64,000 nt of DNA from assembly GCA_005765155.1 (NCBI GenBank), contig VCCP01000003.1, forward strand, positions 1,860,001 to 1,924,000. The letters run 5' to 3'. The notes beneath the pieces are model-generated. The model searched no databases. It had not been told where the DNA came from and worked only from the letters and a program-made list of their open reading frames with translations. The DNA comes from Zelopaecilomyces penicillatus. Taxonomy: Eukaryota; Ascomycota; Sordariomycetes; Hypocreales; Pseudodiploosporaceae. A program made the position numbers and the translations under genes. This document shows, one piece after another, positions 44,163-57,447 of the stretch (position 1 is its first letter; each line of letters opens with the position of its first letter).

Positions 44163-47100
44163 TTATTGTAAAGACTTGGTTATTTTGACGAGCAGTTTGC
44201 CTCCTCTAATTCGATTGCCTCTCATATCTTTGAGAGAAATAAAACGATATCCGCGCTGAAGTCGATCGAGCCTAATGCATGCCCAAGCGAGACAAGGTGA
44301 ACTTATGACGCTACGAGAGTCGTCTTCGATTTTGAACCTATAGAGATTGAGAAATTTTGTATACGTGGTTAGCAACAGAAATAACTTCACATTTGCCAAC
44401 AATCCCGTAGCACGCAACGCGTGGCCATCCGATCGACATAGCACAAGCCATACAACAGAACTGTTAGACCGCATAAACAAGCCGCTTTGCACCGTACGAA
44501 ACAACAACTTGTCAAATGTGGCGGTATGTAGTTGCGGCTGAGGGTGTATGTGCGTCTGCGTTCGACTGCATGCATTGGCCCGGGTCACCGGATCCGACAA
44601 ACCCTCTCCAAAACATATATACCTATGCATGCAAGACTTTGCAATTTTTCATGTGCCGACTGACTTCAGCGAATCACTGGTGGGTGCGTTGGCATTGAAG
44701 CCCTGTAAGTGAATATGGTCAAGGAAGGCGGTTTATGTGCGAAGTTGCCGGAGACACTGTCCCCAGCCAAGAGAACGAGACTGATTGGCCGAACTGCCAA
44801 GTTCATGTCTGTAGCATGCAGGAAATAGCAATATTTGGGGGCGTGATACAGTCATGGGTGTTACCGGACCACTCGGCCACTCTTCTTGGTGATTACCCGC
44901 CAAAACACAACCAGGTTGTCATGCAGTAGGGTTTGAGCAACGAGCAACATCGAATGTCATTCCGTCTAGCAAGTGGGAGACAAGGGAGAAAGAAGAAAGG
45001 ACAAGGGTTTGTTATCTCACCTGATGAAGCTTAGTTCCTCCACGACTTTGGGTATGTTCAGAAACTGGAGGACTTCGCCGTTTGGGCCGAAAAAGGGATT
45101 AGTCGATTTTCCAGCTTCGGTCCGTTGCTTGTATGTGCTCTCTGGCATTTGCCCGCTTTGTCTCGACATATCCACCGGCTTCTCGACATGAAGCTCGGCC
45201 CTGATTACAGGACGGACAGTACTTCCACTGCGAGTCGTGTCGACGAAATCGACATTCTGTGCTGGAATGTTTCGGCCAGCAAAAACGGTGATGGTCAGGT
45301 CAAGGGTATGGCCGGATGCTGCTTGGTCTTGGGTTTCTATTGTCTTGTCCGAACCCTGATACTTGAGTGGTTTCAATACCCATCCATTCTCACCACAGAA
45401 CATGCCTTCGTTGAGCATCATTCCTTCGTCCAAGTATTGCCAGTTCATTGCCACCATCTGCACGCCCTTGCGCCAGAACAGGCTAGGATCCGGGTTGGAA
45501 CTGTCGATGCGGCGCCCAGCGGGGAAAGCTCTCATGAAGAAATTTTTGTTGTGTGTAAATACTTCCCGGTATTGCTTCTGATAGAGATCCAAAATCTTGG
45601 ACTCGCTGATGGAGAAGATGTGTGTAGGTTGCTTTGCCTGTGGAGTGCTGAAGCTTTGAAACCGCTCGCTACGCGTATATACAGCAAGGTTGCTCAGGTT
45701 CTGGCAGATGGGGACCCTCGCGCTGTTCTCCTGCTGTGACGGTGACCCCGCTGGTGCTGATGATGCATTTCGGAGCTTGGGGGTCTGGCGGTCTTCATCC
45801 GAGCATGACGCATCCTCATCTTGAGCGAAAACAGCAGGTAGGGCTGTCGTGCTGTGGGGAGCCATAATCTTCGCCGGCGCTCGTTTAACCTTGACTAGAA
45901 TCTTGCTGCGAAGGTCTTCTAACTTGGGCACCCTAAATTTTGGGTCGCAGCCCTCCTGGGGCTCTTGCACCAGCATATCCTGCCATACTTCTTTCATGAT
46001 TTTAACCATGATTTCTTGTTGGTCTGTGTCGGCGTGTACTTCGAGGCTGATAATGACTGGTAAGTCATTATTGACAAACGCGGAGTCTCTAATGACTTCG
46101 CACACCTCGCGGAAGCCGCATGGGGTAGTTAAAGTCCAACCATGGGTTACAATTGGCTCTCCTCGTGGCATCGATTGCCGAGTCCGCGCAGGCCCTGCTC
46201 GTGCGACGTCGAGCCTGTCAAGGGACTCGTGTGGGTCTTGGCTAAAATGGATGCTGGACTTTGGTGATGAGCCTTCTGCCAGAGATCTGCTGTTACAGCT
46301 GGGGCTCCTGGAATGTGAAGCGCTAAGATAACTCCTGGCCGTATCCTTTGCGGTCCCGGATAGTTCACCAACCGTGTCTTTGACTGCCGCGGCAGCATAT
46401 GGCAAAGAGCTGCCTGATAAAGCACGAGTATGTTCACCACCAGACGCCTTTCCAGATTGACCGGTTGGAGTAATGACATCGCCGTTCCACACATCAATTT
46501 CAATACAACGACAACCTCGGGAGAGAACCTAGCGAACATTGCAGTTAGAGAAAGCCACAACAACCAATTAGTAGCGACCTAGATAATAGGGTGGTACATA
46601 CAGTCCTATAAGCTTCAGGAGAGCTCGCAGAAGCCAGCTGGTTACCGATGAGATACGTATTGTGGCTGCTGTTTATGAAATAGTTCGTAAGAGGTTTCGA
46701 AAGATCCTTTGGCGGTGACGGAGCCACGGCATCCCAAGTATAGGCGCTACCAAGCACAAAGAGAAAATCGCCCGATGTGTAGCTTGGCTTGTCCAATTCC
46801 ACACAGGGTTCACCCTGAACCTCTCTCAGAAACTTGACGAATTTCTCTCGCGATAAGGTTTCATCACCATCCCTTAGTATTTCATATACACCCTCAAGCA
46901 AGTCGCGCATAGCTCTAGTCATGGAGTGGTCGTGGGTGAAACGTCGAAACGAGCTGGCGGTGGAATGGTCACCAGGTAACTTGAGCTCAGGCGCAGCAAC
47001 GGTGGCGCTCTTGATCAATTGCTTGAGAACATCGATGTTACCGTCGAAGAGGGAAAAGGTGCGGCTGCGCCTTGGCTTCTCGGTTTTATTGCCACGGCGG

Positions 47101-47256
47101 CGCTGCTGCGATAAAAGTAGAAGACGTTAGCTGGCTTGAAGTCTCGATGTCGTTATAGCGGGCCGGCCGTGGCTTTGACACGCTCGCTAACTAGTACATA
47201 AAGACAGAAATTCAAATGACAAAAACACATACAAAGAGCCCACAGGTCAACGACAT
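44163..47256 (-). CDS. Phosphoinositide-specific phospholipase C (PLC-delta-like)
   Basis: Four exons, 47256-47233, 47105-46602, 46528-45021 and 44337-44163, give 736 residues. The enzyme cleaves PIP2 to IP3 and diacylglycerol in Ca2+ signalling. Order: an EF-hand-like helical part (about 60-110), catalytic X box with LTNYFINSSHNTYLIGNQL (first His about 156) and RGCRCIEIDVWNGD, a Ser-rich insertion of about 100 residues, then THGWTLTTPCGF (second His about 305) and VIISLEVHAD. The Y box has FFMRAFPAGRRIDSSN and GVQMVAMNWQYLDEGMMLN. The C2 domain runs LDLTITVFAGRNIPAQN to CIRLDRLQRGYRFISL. Exon 1 has eight codons (MSLTCGLF). Its acceptor has a tandem CAGCAG choice. The last intron is 683 nt and splits the C2 domain (SFIR|FKIEDD). 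Confidence 0.92.
44338..45020 (-). other. Unusually long (683 nt) intron of the PLC gene
   Basis: The donor is GTGAGA and the acceptor CTCTATAG. The flanking C2-domain sequence is continuous across it, so no exon is missing. It contains no frame that extends the protein. If it is retained, translation stops right at the junction (AGG TGA). Confidence 0.8.
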
Positions 47257-50200
47257 GGTGCCTGAATCAGAGGAGGCGGCTTCTCCTCAGCGGCGTTGCT
47301 GGTAGCGCGATAGAGGCGATGGCATGGGCGGCGGCGAGAGGTGTCAGCCGCACTGGAGGAAACGGGCGAACCATGGACTGAGAATGAGAAGACGAGCTTC
47401 GACCAGATTATGGCGGATAAGGCGAGATTCCGATGTTAACGGATAAATGAGCGTCTCGTTCGATGCGTCGGTCCAGCAACGTATGTTTTTCTCACGAGCC
47501 CGTCAAGGCGATGGAGGCTAATGAGAATGAGAGATGATGATGAAGAAGAATCGACGGAAAAAAGAAGCCGACGTCAGTCCATAAGCACCAGCGGACCGGC
47601 GCGTGGGATTCTTCTACGTGTGGTAAGCTAAGCTTTTGGGACCGCCAGGGTGGCACCGCAACCCTGTCGAATTTTGGAGCCAGTAAAGAGTATGGCCTCA
47701 ATGCCTCTCTACTGTATGGCTCCCTAGCCAGGGGGGAAATACTGTAATTACAGTGGTGTACCTACCACTATCATTACCCAGCCAAGGCTGCACGCGTGGG
47801 CACTGCCCCCAAAGCAGGCTCTCTCATCGAGGTATCCAATGGTTTAGCTCCAGCCTCGAGTCCCTGTCTGCGGAAAGTAGGGCATTGATGTGTTTTGCTG
47901 TACCGTTATCGTCTGATGAATTCTTGTGTGTGGCCGCTACACCATCGTCTGTAGAGTACATAGCACGGGGCATGGCCTGGGCCTGTCCAGATGGGCGGTC
48001 CAGTCCCTCCCAGGTCAGGGCTGTTGGCTAATAGGGACTTTTGATTGGTGCTCTGTGGTCGAACCACAAGTTTTGTCTGGCCGTGAGGCTGTGAGAGAGC
48101 CACAGGGCTGAGGTGGGTAGTTGTTTGGGTGGCATTAGTCACTGTACATACAGTACCTTGCCGAATTGGGCACATTATAGCAAGGCTTGAAGGCGCAGCT
48201 CGCAGTCCAGAGTTGCAGTGGGTGAGAGACCCAGGCAACTACTAGGCCACTACAGGGAGCGCGTATCAACGAAGCTGGTACGGAGTGCCTGTACTTTCGA
48301 GGACGTCTGAATAGACCTGTACAACGGAAACAACCAATGGACCGTTTATATCTCAGGTCTTTTTCCTCTATGGCACCAAGTAGCGGCAGTGGCGCTACGT
48401 CTCGTCCCGTGCTAACATCAAAGGGGAGGGGGGCTGCTTGTAGGAATACAAAGTCCGCACGTGCACGATTGGTGAGTTGGGGCAACGGCGGTTACGGCTT
48501 GGCCGGGCGGCTGCGGTTCGCCGTGAACGGCCACTTTAGCGCGAGGCGCGGCAAAACCCAAACCAGGGACGGCACGGCACGTATCTGCCTCTCATCAATG
48601 GTAGGTACGAGGCGTAGCAACCAGTCTACTGGGTGACGTCATCGATTGTGTTCGTCTTGCCCATCTCCAGAAACTCATGAAATCGTTGCCCGACGGCGAC
48701 GTTTCTCTCTAGTTCTCTATACGATAACTAAATATAATAGCCGGTCACATGTGGCTGTTTGTCAATCCAAGAATAGCAGTATTGTGCAACAATGTCACAG
48801 CTCAAAATAATCCCACCATGTCCCTACATATGTTGCCCTATCTTTACAACTCCTGCACTTGAAGTGGATAAAAAGACACCATGGAAAAGAAGGCGCACAG
48901 CTTCGAACTAGATTTTACAACTTCACCATTGTTTATATTTATGTTTTATTATATCTCTTCTTCTTCATATCGCCTCCAATTGTTACACTCTTGATTCCCA
49001 CTTCGTTGGCATCTCGCTACAGGGTAGGGTGATGGATGTGTCATGCTCGATCTGGGATCAGCACCATGTCGCCGATTGGTTCCCTCGCTACATTGTGTCT
49101 AGAGGGTTTAACCTACGAACTTTGAATCAATTATTTAGAATGTCAACAAAATAGCTGGTTCAGTCTTTTTTATTTTAGAGAGAAAATTCTCAATGAGTAT
49201 GCCCGAATTTCTAAAGTATTGACTTGTACCGTCAATTTCTACTCTATTGTATGAACTCTATCGCGGCACTGGCGCTACCACGTATCGACAACACAGCAAT
49301 GAGAAACGGAGCTAACCTATTTTTGACAAAAAAAAGTTCAGCTCGTTACTTAGGCGCATGTTGTCGCCAAAATGTCCTTATAGTACCAGACAGCATGGCA
49401 TGTGTGAGGGCCTACACTCACAGGCTAGTTTGGCTCACCTACTCCGCAAACCCATTGCTTCCGACTCTTCCATAAGCGCCAACAGGTCAATTTAGCACAA
49501 GCTTCAATGTGCTTTATTTGTAAAGAGGGGCAAACATGAGCGGGAGCCGCCGACGCCCAGATTGGATGACGAAGGCGTGAGACGAGGCCCAGGAGAACCG
49601 GATGATTACGGTGGGCAAAGAACACGATACCTACGCTAGATGATGGAGATTTGAGAAGACACTCGTATAGTGTGATGAATCGAGAATGCAATACAGCCTT
49701 GCTCAACTTTGTAGATATATCTGCCCGAGATAGTCCATTTTACCCTTTTCCTGTTTGCCCAGTTGAGCCGGGCGTCGCTTTTGATAGCGCCATGTAAGTC
49801 ATCCATTACGTGGCGTCTGCAAGTGAACCAGAAGATTGTCACAGATCAGTAGTCTTGGTTTTAACATGTTACCTTGAAATGCCTTCTTTTTTAACGACCT
49901 TCATCACACCCCGCATTCACATGCCGCACTGACAATGCACCTCATCGGTGATGGCGAGATGGCGCTGCGGTATCTAAATGAAAAGACAGAAAGAGGTCAA
50001 ACACGGTGTGCGGTTAAGGAAGATACGGAGACGGAGAGAGAGAGAGAGAGAGCATATGAGATATGGATTGTGAACTTTTGGCGCACGTACGTAATGGGTG
50101 AGAGAGACCTGGCAGCTTAAGCCACGATGACGACGATGGCATGCATGACTTGTTAGCGGGCCTTGACTACTTAATCCAGACACGAGGCGGTTTATTCGTG

Positions 50201-53200
50201 AAGCAGAATGGGTTGGTTGGGCGATGAATATGATCATTGTCCTGTAGATCTTTGATGTTGGTGCAAAGATTTATAAACACTAAGGAAAGGACCGAAAGAG
50301 TTGAGGGACAACAAAATATTCCAGGTGTGCGAGCAAACCACAACTAGGTACGGAGCAAATGAATTCCTTCGCCATGCATCCTAGGTATGCTGTTTTGCTG
50401 CAGAGTCATTGAGCGGTGGACTCCATGCAGATGCCACAGCAGTGTTCGATGTAGATGCGAACTCTAACATAACCCCAGGATACAAGTCCTGGTCAAGCTG
50501 CCTACCTGCAAACTATATTTCCCCAGAATGTGGCTTCAATCGATGATCGATCTCCAACCCCGGGCTATCCGATTCGATGTGACTGGGTACAGCAGATGCC
50601 AGGGATGAGGGGCCGAAAAGCGCCAGAGGCACTAATAGGCTTGGCTTCGTTTCGATTACTTCTTTCAGATAATGGGTTGATTATTACTGTGTCAACAAAA
50701 CGAATCAAGGGATTGGGTGTGTGATGCGGAGCTTTTCGTCTCCCTGTTTCGAGGCGGGTGCAAGGGAGGGCAAGACGGAAAACGAAATCGAACCTTTGTC
50801 TGTTATACAGCTGGCAATCCATTCCTCTGACAGGCAGGAGTTGGTGAATTCCAACGGATTCACTCTCTGTGTAGGTTGGCCCACGCAGCTTACTTTCCAT
50901 GGAATGTTGTTCGCCTGATTTTTGGACATGAACTCAAAACGTGGTGTGGATAGCTTGGCTGTAGGAGGGACTAGTGCCCGCGGCTTTCCGGCTCTAGTTG
51001 AATGAGTGGTGGTTGGAACTCCGTATTTATCGAGTGGGGAAGCTATCGTGTTGACATTGTTCTTTGGCATATATTGAATCAGCGGGTATTCGTACAGACG
51101 CCGTCATCGTGACGAAGACCTGGTGGTTGCGCAGAGCTTTCCTCTCGCTCTTGTTCCGTTTTAGACCTCAAAGCTTATTGAGCGACTCTGCCAATCAAAT
51201 ACAGCTATAGTTTATTACCCTTGATATGTATTCTATGGTGCCCTGTATTGACAAGCCTAGACAAACTGTTGGCAAGGTGATAACTATGATGGAGAATGGT
51301 GATGATAAATGCTCAATACTGACTGGCAGGCAGCGGAAAAGGATGTTGGTTTCTCTCGTCCACAAATATGTGCGTAGTAATTATTGCAGCTTCACACAAC
51401 CCGCTCATGGTCGGCCATTGACGATGTAATCCGCCGTCCAGTTGGGAATAACCAGCATTTGCTGTAAAACGGTAATCTGGTGTAATGTGTAAATTAAAAA
51501 GCATGCGGAGCGCTACAAGGGCACGACGTGTGCCAATTTGGATGGGGAAGGAAGTGACAAGGTGGATAAGGTATCTATCTGGCTTACTACCAAATTATAT
51601 CCATTAATACCTGCAGGACGGCCCCACTGTCAACGAACCATAGGTACCTTAGCGCTACGGAGTAGAGATTGAGACCCCTCTAGTAGGTACCTAATTAGCG
51701 CAAGATCTGCCAGCTTATGTACACCAAACACAGCACCCGGACGATGCCTGGGCCGTGTGAGCCAAGCTTCCAACGTGCGTACAGGAAGCAGCAGCGCCGC
51801 ATGCGATTCAAAGACATCAGTGGAAGGGCATTGGAATTCTCCCATCGAATCAATGCAAGCCACAGCCGCGCTGCGACAAGGCCACCGACTACATCGATAC
51901 TGTGCATGAGCATAAAACAAGAGGCATGAATATGAGCTTCCGAAGCAGTTTGCGTATGGAATAGTAATAACGGAGTTGGACCTGGAGGCACAGTACGGAG
52001 TACTAGCATCAGTAAAAACAATGGTCTGAGGTCCGTGTCCTCAATTTGGAGGCACTTGGGAGGTGCCGTATTTCACAAGGCTTTCCGCAGGCCCGGGACA
52101 ATTCAATGTGTCTGTGCTACGTGTGTGCTACCTACCTAACCTTAGCAACAGCCACTAATTGTAGTCTATTCGTGCACTTGTTCAAGATCAATTTACTGCT
52201 CAGACGATGGTGTTGTTTAGAATGAGAACAAGGGAGGATACGGGCAGAGGAGACTGCGAGGGAGACTGTGCGATAAATACCCAATCTTCTCAACGTGGAT
52301 GTGTAGAAACAAAGAGAGACCAGACTACCTAGTATTACCTAATTAATTACAGCACAGTCACAACCAGTCCATCACTTGACAGGAAAACCCTCTATTACAC
52401 CCTAATGAATTTGCATCTCCCTCGCCAATGTCTGGCATGCCGAGCGGTGGCGCCAGATTAGGCATGGCAGCAGGCGAACTAACGGCCGTGCTGTACATAT
52501 GGAGTTTAACTCTGCAGGTATGGGCCTAGTGGACCTCACCAAGTACCTGTAGAAGGTAGCAACGTGTCGCAGGTGTTCGTGCAGCCTGCCAGCTGGCGTC
52601 CAGACAAGGAATGGAAATCGTTTCTCCCTACGGAAGACTCCTATCAGATACTCTTGTGGAGGCATCATCGTCCCGCTCTTGACCCTCAGTCATCGTCACC
52701 GCCATTTTCTGCTCGAAACGCGCTTCCGGAGCTGCGAAACTCTTGCCACCAATTCCATGAATGCTGCTGCGTCGTGGCTTCGTCTCCGATGCAGTCCCAG
52801 TGCTGGAAACCACCACTCCTCTTCCAGTGTCTCAGCCTAGTGGGAGACTACGGAGAGCTACTCAACTTTCAGACCCATCCCAAACAAACAATCCCCATCG
52901 CTGGAGCTACCAGTAATGAGATTGAGGGTACCTCCTGCATGCAGAACGCAGCTGGACCAGGGGTCCTCTACGCCCAAACGACCATGTTTCGTGGTATGGG
53001 GTACGAGTAATATTGCCCGCCGTAGCAGCTCCAGACAGGTACCGGGCACCAACCAGCTCTTTATGTATGAGCCGGCCAAGCCAAGGCGAGATAATCTCGC
53101 CCAGCAACCCCAGACAAGCCAGCCAGCAGGGATAATCATAGACGCTACATCTCGCGTTTAATTAACCCCCCCTAGCCACAGACCCAGAACAGCTCCAACA

Positions 53201-53867
53201 ATTCCATCAGCGGCGCGCGGAACATGCGGAGGAGAGACGCTGATCGCTGGCCGTGCTCATCGTCACCACTTGCTCATCCCTCATGGCGTGTCAAACCTTG
53301 GGCTCCGTCGTCCAACTTCCATGAACCAACCTCACCAGTAGCCAACCACCCGAGCTCCCCTCTCCTCTTCTGCAAATCTCGATCGAGCTCTTGGCCATCG
53401 ACGACATGCTTGCATCCGTTTGAATAAAGGCCCAACTTCCAACAGCTTCGTTCCTCTTTGGGTAGCCTCAATTGATATACTCAACCCCTGAAGATAACGA
53501 TAGCCCTTCCCCACCAACAACTAATCTGAACGCTTTGCCAACTTCAACATCCTGACTCGCTTCGTTTCGAGTTCGACGACTCTCTTCGTCGGCCGGCTTG
53601 CTTCCAGGAGCCGCCTCTGTGTCTCATTCTTTTACTCTGGCCTGTCCAGCTCAAGAAAAAAGCACCCGGACTCGCGCCGATCTCGCGGCATGGCCTCGTT
53701 ACTACCGATCAACTAGCAACCTCTCGTCCGCTGGCCAAGGGAGCTTCTCTGCTGTTGAAGCAGGACTCCTGTCCCTTCTTTTATATTGAATCCCCCATCT
53801 CGTTCAACCAACACGCCGAACGGGTAGCAACCGACGATCCGCCTAAGCCGGGGAAAGCGGCTTCTCA
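47257..53867. other. Gene-poor stretch of 6.6 kb
   Basis: This is the promoter side of both PLC (-) and the 911-residue protein (+). No gene is supported. There is an A/T-rich part near 48700-49250, a (ga)n run at about 50034-50052 and TACC clusters near 51640-51692 and 52128-52142. From about 53220 the + strand is pyrimidine-rich and reads as the long leader of the next gene. Confidence 0.5.
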
Positions 53868-56667
53868 ATGGGCAATACATCATCGTCTGAAACGCCATCA
53901 AAGGCAACCCCTCAGAAGCTTTGCAAGCCTCGAGTTGGAAGCCATGTCCCTGTATCCGATCTGTTGAGCCCAAGTGGCATATCCATTCCTGGCAGCACTG
54001 AATACCCCAACTCCCGTTTCGCCGGTTCTTGGCCCCGTTCAAACCGTGATAAGCCTCCATGCTCCCTCACCAATATCTTCCCAGCTGTCGTGCCAGAACA
54101 AGCTTTCGAAGGTCCACAATCTACGCCAAAGCGATTCTCAAGAGGTGATCGGGAACGAGCAAGCTCGCTGCCTAGGCCTAGCCCGCCTGTTTCTGAGCAC
54201 CTGCGCGGTAGACGAAGCTCCATATATGAAGCTTCAAATGCTGCCGAGCGACGGTTGTGCAGACCCCAGTCTCTTACACCAAATACCCCGGTAGACCCGT
54301 CCGTAAGGACTTACAGGTCAGTTCTCCATTCAATCGCGTACCTTCGCCTGCACAATCAGCTAACTAATAATCTTTAATAGCTTGCCGGGCCATCAATTGG
54401 ACAAACGCAGGTCGCTACAATCACATGAGACGTACTCATTTGTGTCACAGAAAAGGGCCACCAAACCGAACCCTGAATTCCTCCAAGAACTTCAAGCGGC
54501 TGCCACAGAGAGCCATCATGAGATGCGTCAGCTGACGAAATCGATGTCGAACCAGAATTCGCCCTCAATGCCGCCAATAGTAACGCGTATTAACCGGACA
54601 ACATCGGACTTATCATTATACGCTCCTGTACGCCGACGCTCAATTATTCAGACACCAGGACTAGCCACCAGGACCAACCGAGAGGAAACCCACCTACCGC
54701 GCCGCTCCAGCGGCCAAGGTTCTCATCCCCCACCAGCACTGGTGCGGCCAAAAGCCGCATCGTCCAAGAGCAGAACCCCAAGGCATCGCTCCATGCCACC
54801 ACGGCCCAGTGAAGCTGAGCCACTGGAGCGCGCAATAACACCATGCGAGTCCGAATACAGACAGCTTGGTGCCATGAAGTTTGGATCACTTCGAATAACA
54901 AATGGGTCACCCACACCTAGCCTGGCTCCTGAGAAAATACAACTCAAAGATGTAACACAAGCGGCACAGAGTTTTGTCGTTTGTGATATCGAGACGGTAG
55001 CTGCGGTAGGCTGCCAAACGACTGGGTTTGCTGTACGGTCTGGCTTCAAATCAGATGCCGCAAGATCAACTACTACAACTTCTGCAGATGATGCGATCAG
55101 TCCAGTATACCACCAGCATAGCAAACCTGCAGAAGAAACAGCTTTGGAGAAAAGTCTTGTTGGCATCGCTTCACCAACCACTGAGGCAAGGCTCATCATC
55201 TCAGGGCTTGACTTAAATATTGATAAGGTTGATTTAACCAATTGCCAGAAATCGCACAGCAATCCTTGTAGTCCCATCGAGTTTCCTTATCCGGAAGTCC
55301 TGAACATCAGACAAGACCCTGACGCCAAGTCTGCTAACAACAATGACTTTTTGACACTTTCTACCAATGATACACTCGGTGTGAATCGTTCTGACAGTGG
55401 TTTTGGTTCCACTTCGTCGTCTGATACTTCGCGAAGAGCCTTGTCAAAGGCAGACAGCGGATATAGTTCGAACCTTTCCCTCCGATCAGTTCGAAGTTTT
55501 AGACACAGGCGTCGAGACTCTGACCCAAATGCTCGCTCTAATTCGTGCAAACCAACCATCGAAACCAAGAGGTCACAGTGCACACCCGAAAAACCACGAC
55601 CGCAATCTAGCGGTGCTACCAAACACAGCAGGCTTCACCGGCTTTTCCTGTCTGAAAAGAAGGGGCTATCATCAAAATTCATAACACATGATATTTCTGA
55701 TGCTGTGCCTGCTGTTCCTTCAAGTGTGGCACCTGGGCCACAAGGGTCCAATAACTGGTTTTCCACCACGCACGAGCGATTTTTCTTGAAAGATGATAAT
55801 AGCAATGGAGCACTCAAAACCATTTTCAGCGTTGATAATTTGGAACTCAGCCAAGATGAAATCTCCATCAACAATGAAACTCATGACGTCGTGCCTGATC
55901 AAGCTTCTCCACCGAGGTCGCTTAAAAGGAGTCGTTCGCGCAAAGCTATTTCTGACATTGCCCAGGCAGCGACATCGATGGTTCCTTCGTTGAAGCTCGT
56001 CCATCGAAAATCCTTTACTCGCAAGAAGAGCTTTGTTGAAAGGACGACTGACAACCGTTCTAAACCAGAAGATGTTCTCCGCATTCGTGACTGTCCTCTT
56101 CCTGATAAAACTCGCCTCCCTCTCGATCCACCTTCTACGGCCGTAGACAGAGATCAGTCATCGCCACGCTCTCTAGGAAATCGGGCATCGGCCCCGGATC
56201 TGCGTGCACAATTACCCGGGCACCCACACCCCGAAGAAAGTGGGCCAGAGCGTTCTCCAGGGCCGAAGTCCAGACCAGCACCGCCAGTGAGCTTGCGACG
56301 TCGCAGTGTGATTGATCCGGGCATTCCGCCTCCAATTCCTCCCAAGTTCAGAACAGCAGAATTTTTACACTCAAAACGACAGACGGCAACACAGCAGTTC
56401 AGCTATGACGTAGTGCGTAGTGGCCGCTCGCCAAGTTCACCACACGTTTCGACTAGGGATCAGAGAACGCATACACTCGATTCCTCATCGCAGCGTGGCC
56501 AACCGGCAGTGGTCCAAAGCAGCCGGTACCCGCCCGTTGTCCGTCGCCCAGGTCATCACCGGCGAAGTACTGGGTCTTATGGAAACGCTGATGTTCAAGA
56601 TCCTCCTAGCCGTGTCCTGCATAGCTACAATCCCCCTTCTTATAGGGGAGTCCCGATCAGGGGCTGA
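53868..56667 (+). CDS. Large Ser-rich disordered protein with N-myristoylation-type start; function unknown
   Basis: Two exons, 53868-54316 and 54381-56667, with a 64-nt GTCAGT...AATAG intron, give 911 residues. I do not recognise the family. The start MGNTSSSETPSK fits an N-myristoylation site (Gly2, Ser6), so membrane attachment is plausible. The rest is Ser/Pro/Arg-rich and apparently disordered, with many basic-Ser sites (RRRSII, RRSS, RKKS) that could be phosphorylated. It carries a short RSDSGFGSTSS ... KADSGYSSNLSL pair of similar motifs, and a Pro-rich C-terminus (PPIPPKFR) that could bind an SH3 domain. No catalytic domain or membrane segment is seen. The start is chosen because the ATG follows a pyrimidine-rich leader and opens the frame. 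A scaffold or polarity/signalling role is conceivable, but nothing in the sequence proves it. Confidence 0.85.
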
Positions 56668-57447
56668 TTCAGTTTGCTTGTTTCTTGCTGATGGTGGGTT
56701 GGGCAGTCATCTCGTTTGACAATTAGCTGCATTTCTTATTTCTTTTTTCTTTTCTGTCATCTTCCTTCTTTTTGATGGGCAAACATATGGGCCGCCTCAA
56801 TAGAAACTCACATGCATTATCATGCATACAGCATAAAGCACATTCCTTTTTACCTCGCTTTCTTCTTCACATCTACCCATCACCCATTGATAATGGGTTG
56901 CCTTACAGGCAGTTTCATTTCATCATGTCTTTAGGTTCGTTTCGCAAAGACGTCAACGTCATATATTCTAGCCTCTGTACATTTTACCAACTGGGCTTCG
57001 GTGTTGTTTTCACGTATTTAACTTGGGCTGGTTGCCTTGTGTTCTGTTTGTCTTCTTCGAGTCTGGTTTCGGTTATCCTGGATATGGATGGTGTCAGGGG
57101 GAAAGCCAGGCATGGCTGCAATGCCCCTCCAGACTCTACCATGCTCGATATCTGTCTATCAAGGACCGTTTGCATATATGTATCTTTTTAGAGATTGGAG
57201 CATCAGGTTTCATGGTGTTTTCGCGAAATAAGGTTTTCTGGGTTGAAATCACCCATGTCTCTTGGAGCTATACCCCCTCCCGAAACTGTGTTCATATTGC
57301 ACAGTCAATGGTTGGCTGGAAAATGTATTACAGGAACGCAAAATCAATAATGACTATCATGAATGTAACAAGTAGCATATATGCAGATACAAAAGTGTTT
57401 TTATAATCACCAATGTGCTTTCAACCATGTGTGCACGACATAACCCC
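56668..57447. other. Convergent intergenic (3' ends)
   Basis: A T-rich 3' region on the + side, with short overlapping ORFs but no family signal. Confidence 0.55.

Noticed and set aside
48046..48080. ggtcgaacc reminiscent of a tRNA T arm (minus strand)
   Set aside because: The loop is too short and no acceptor or D stem can be paired around it.
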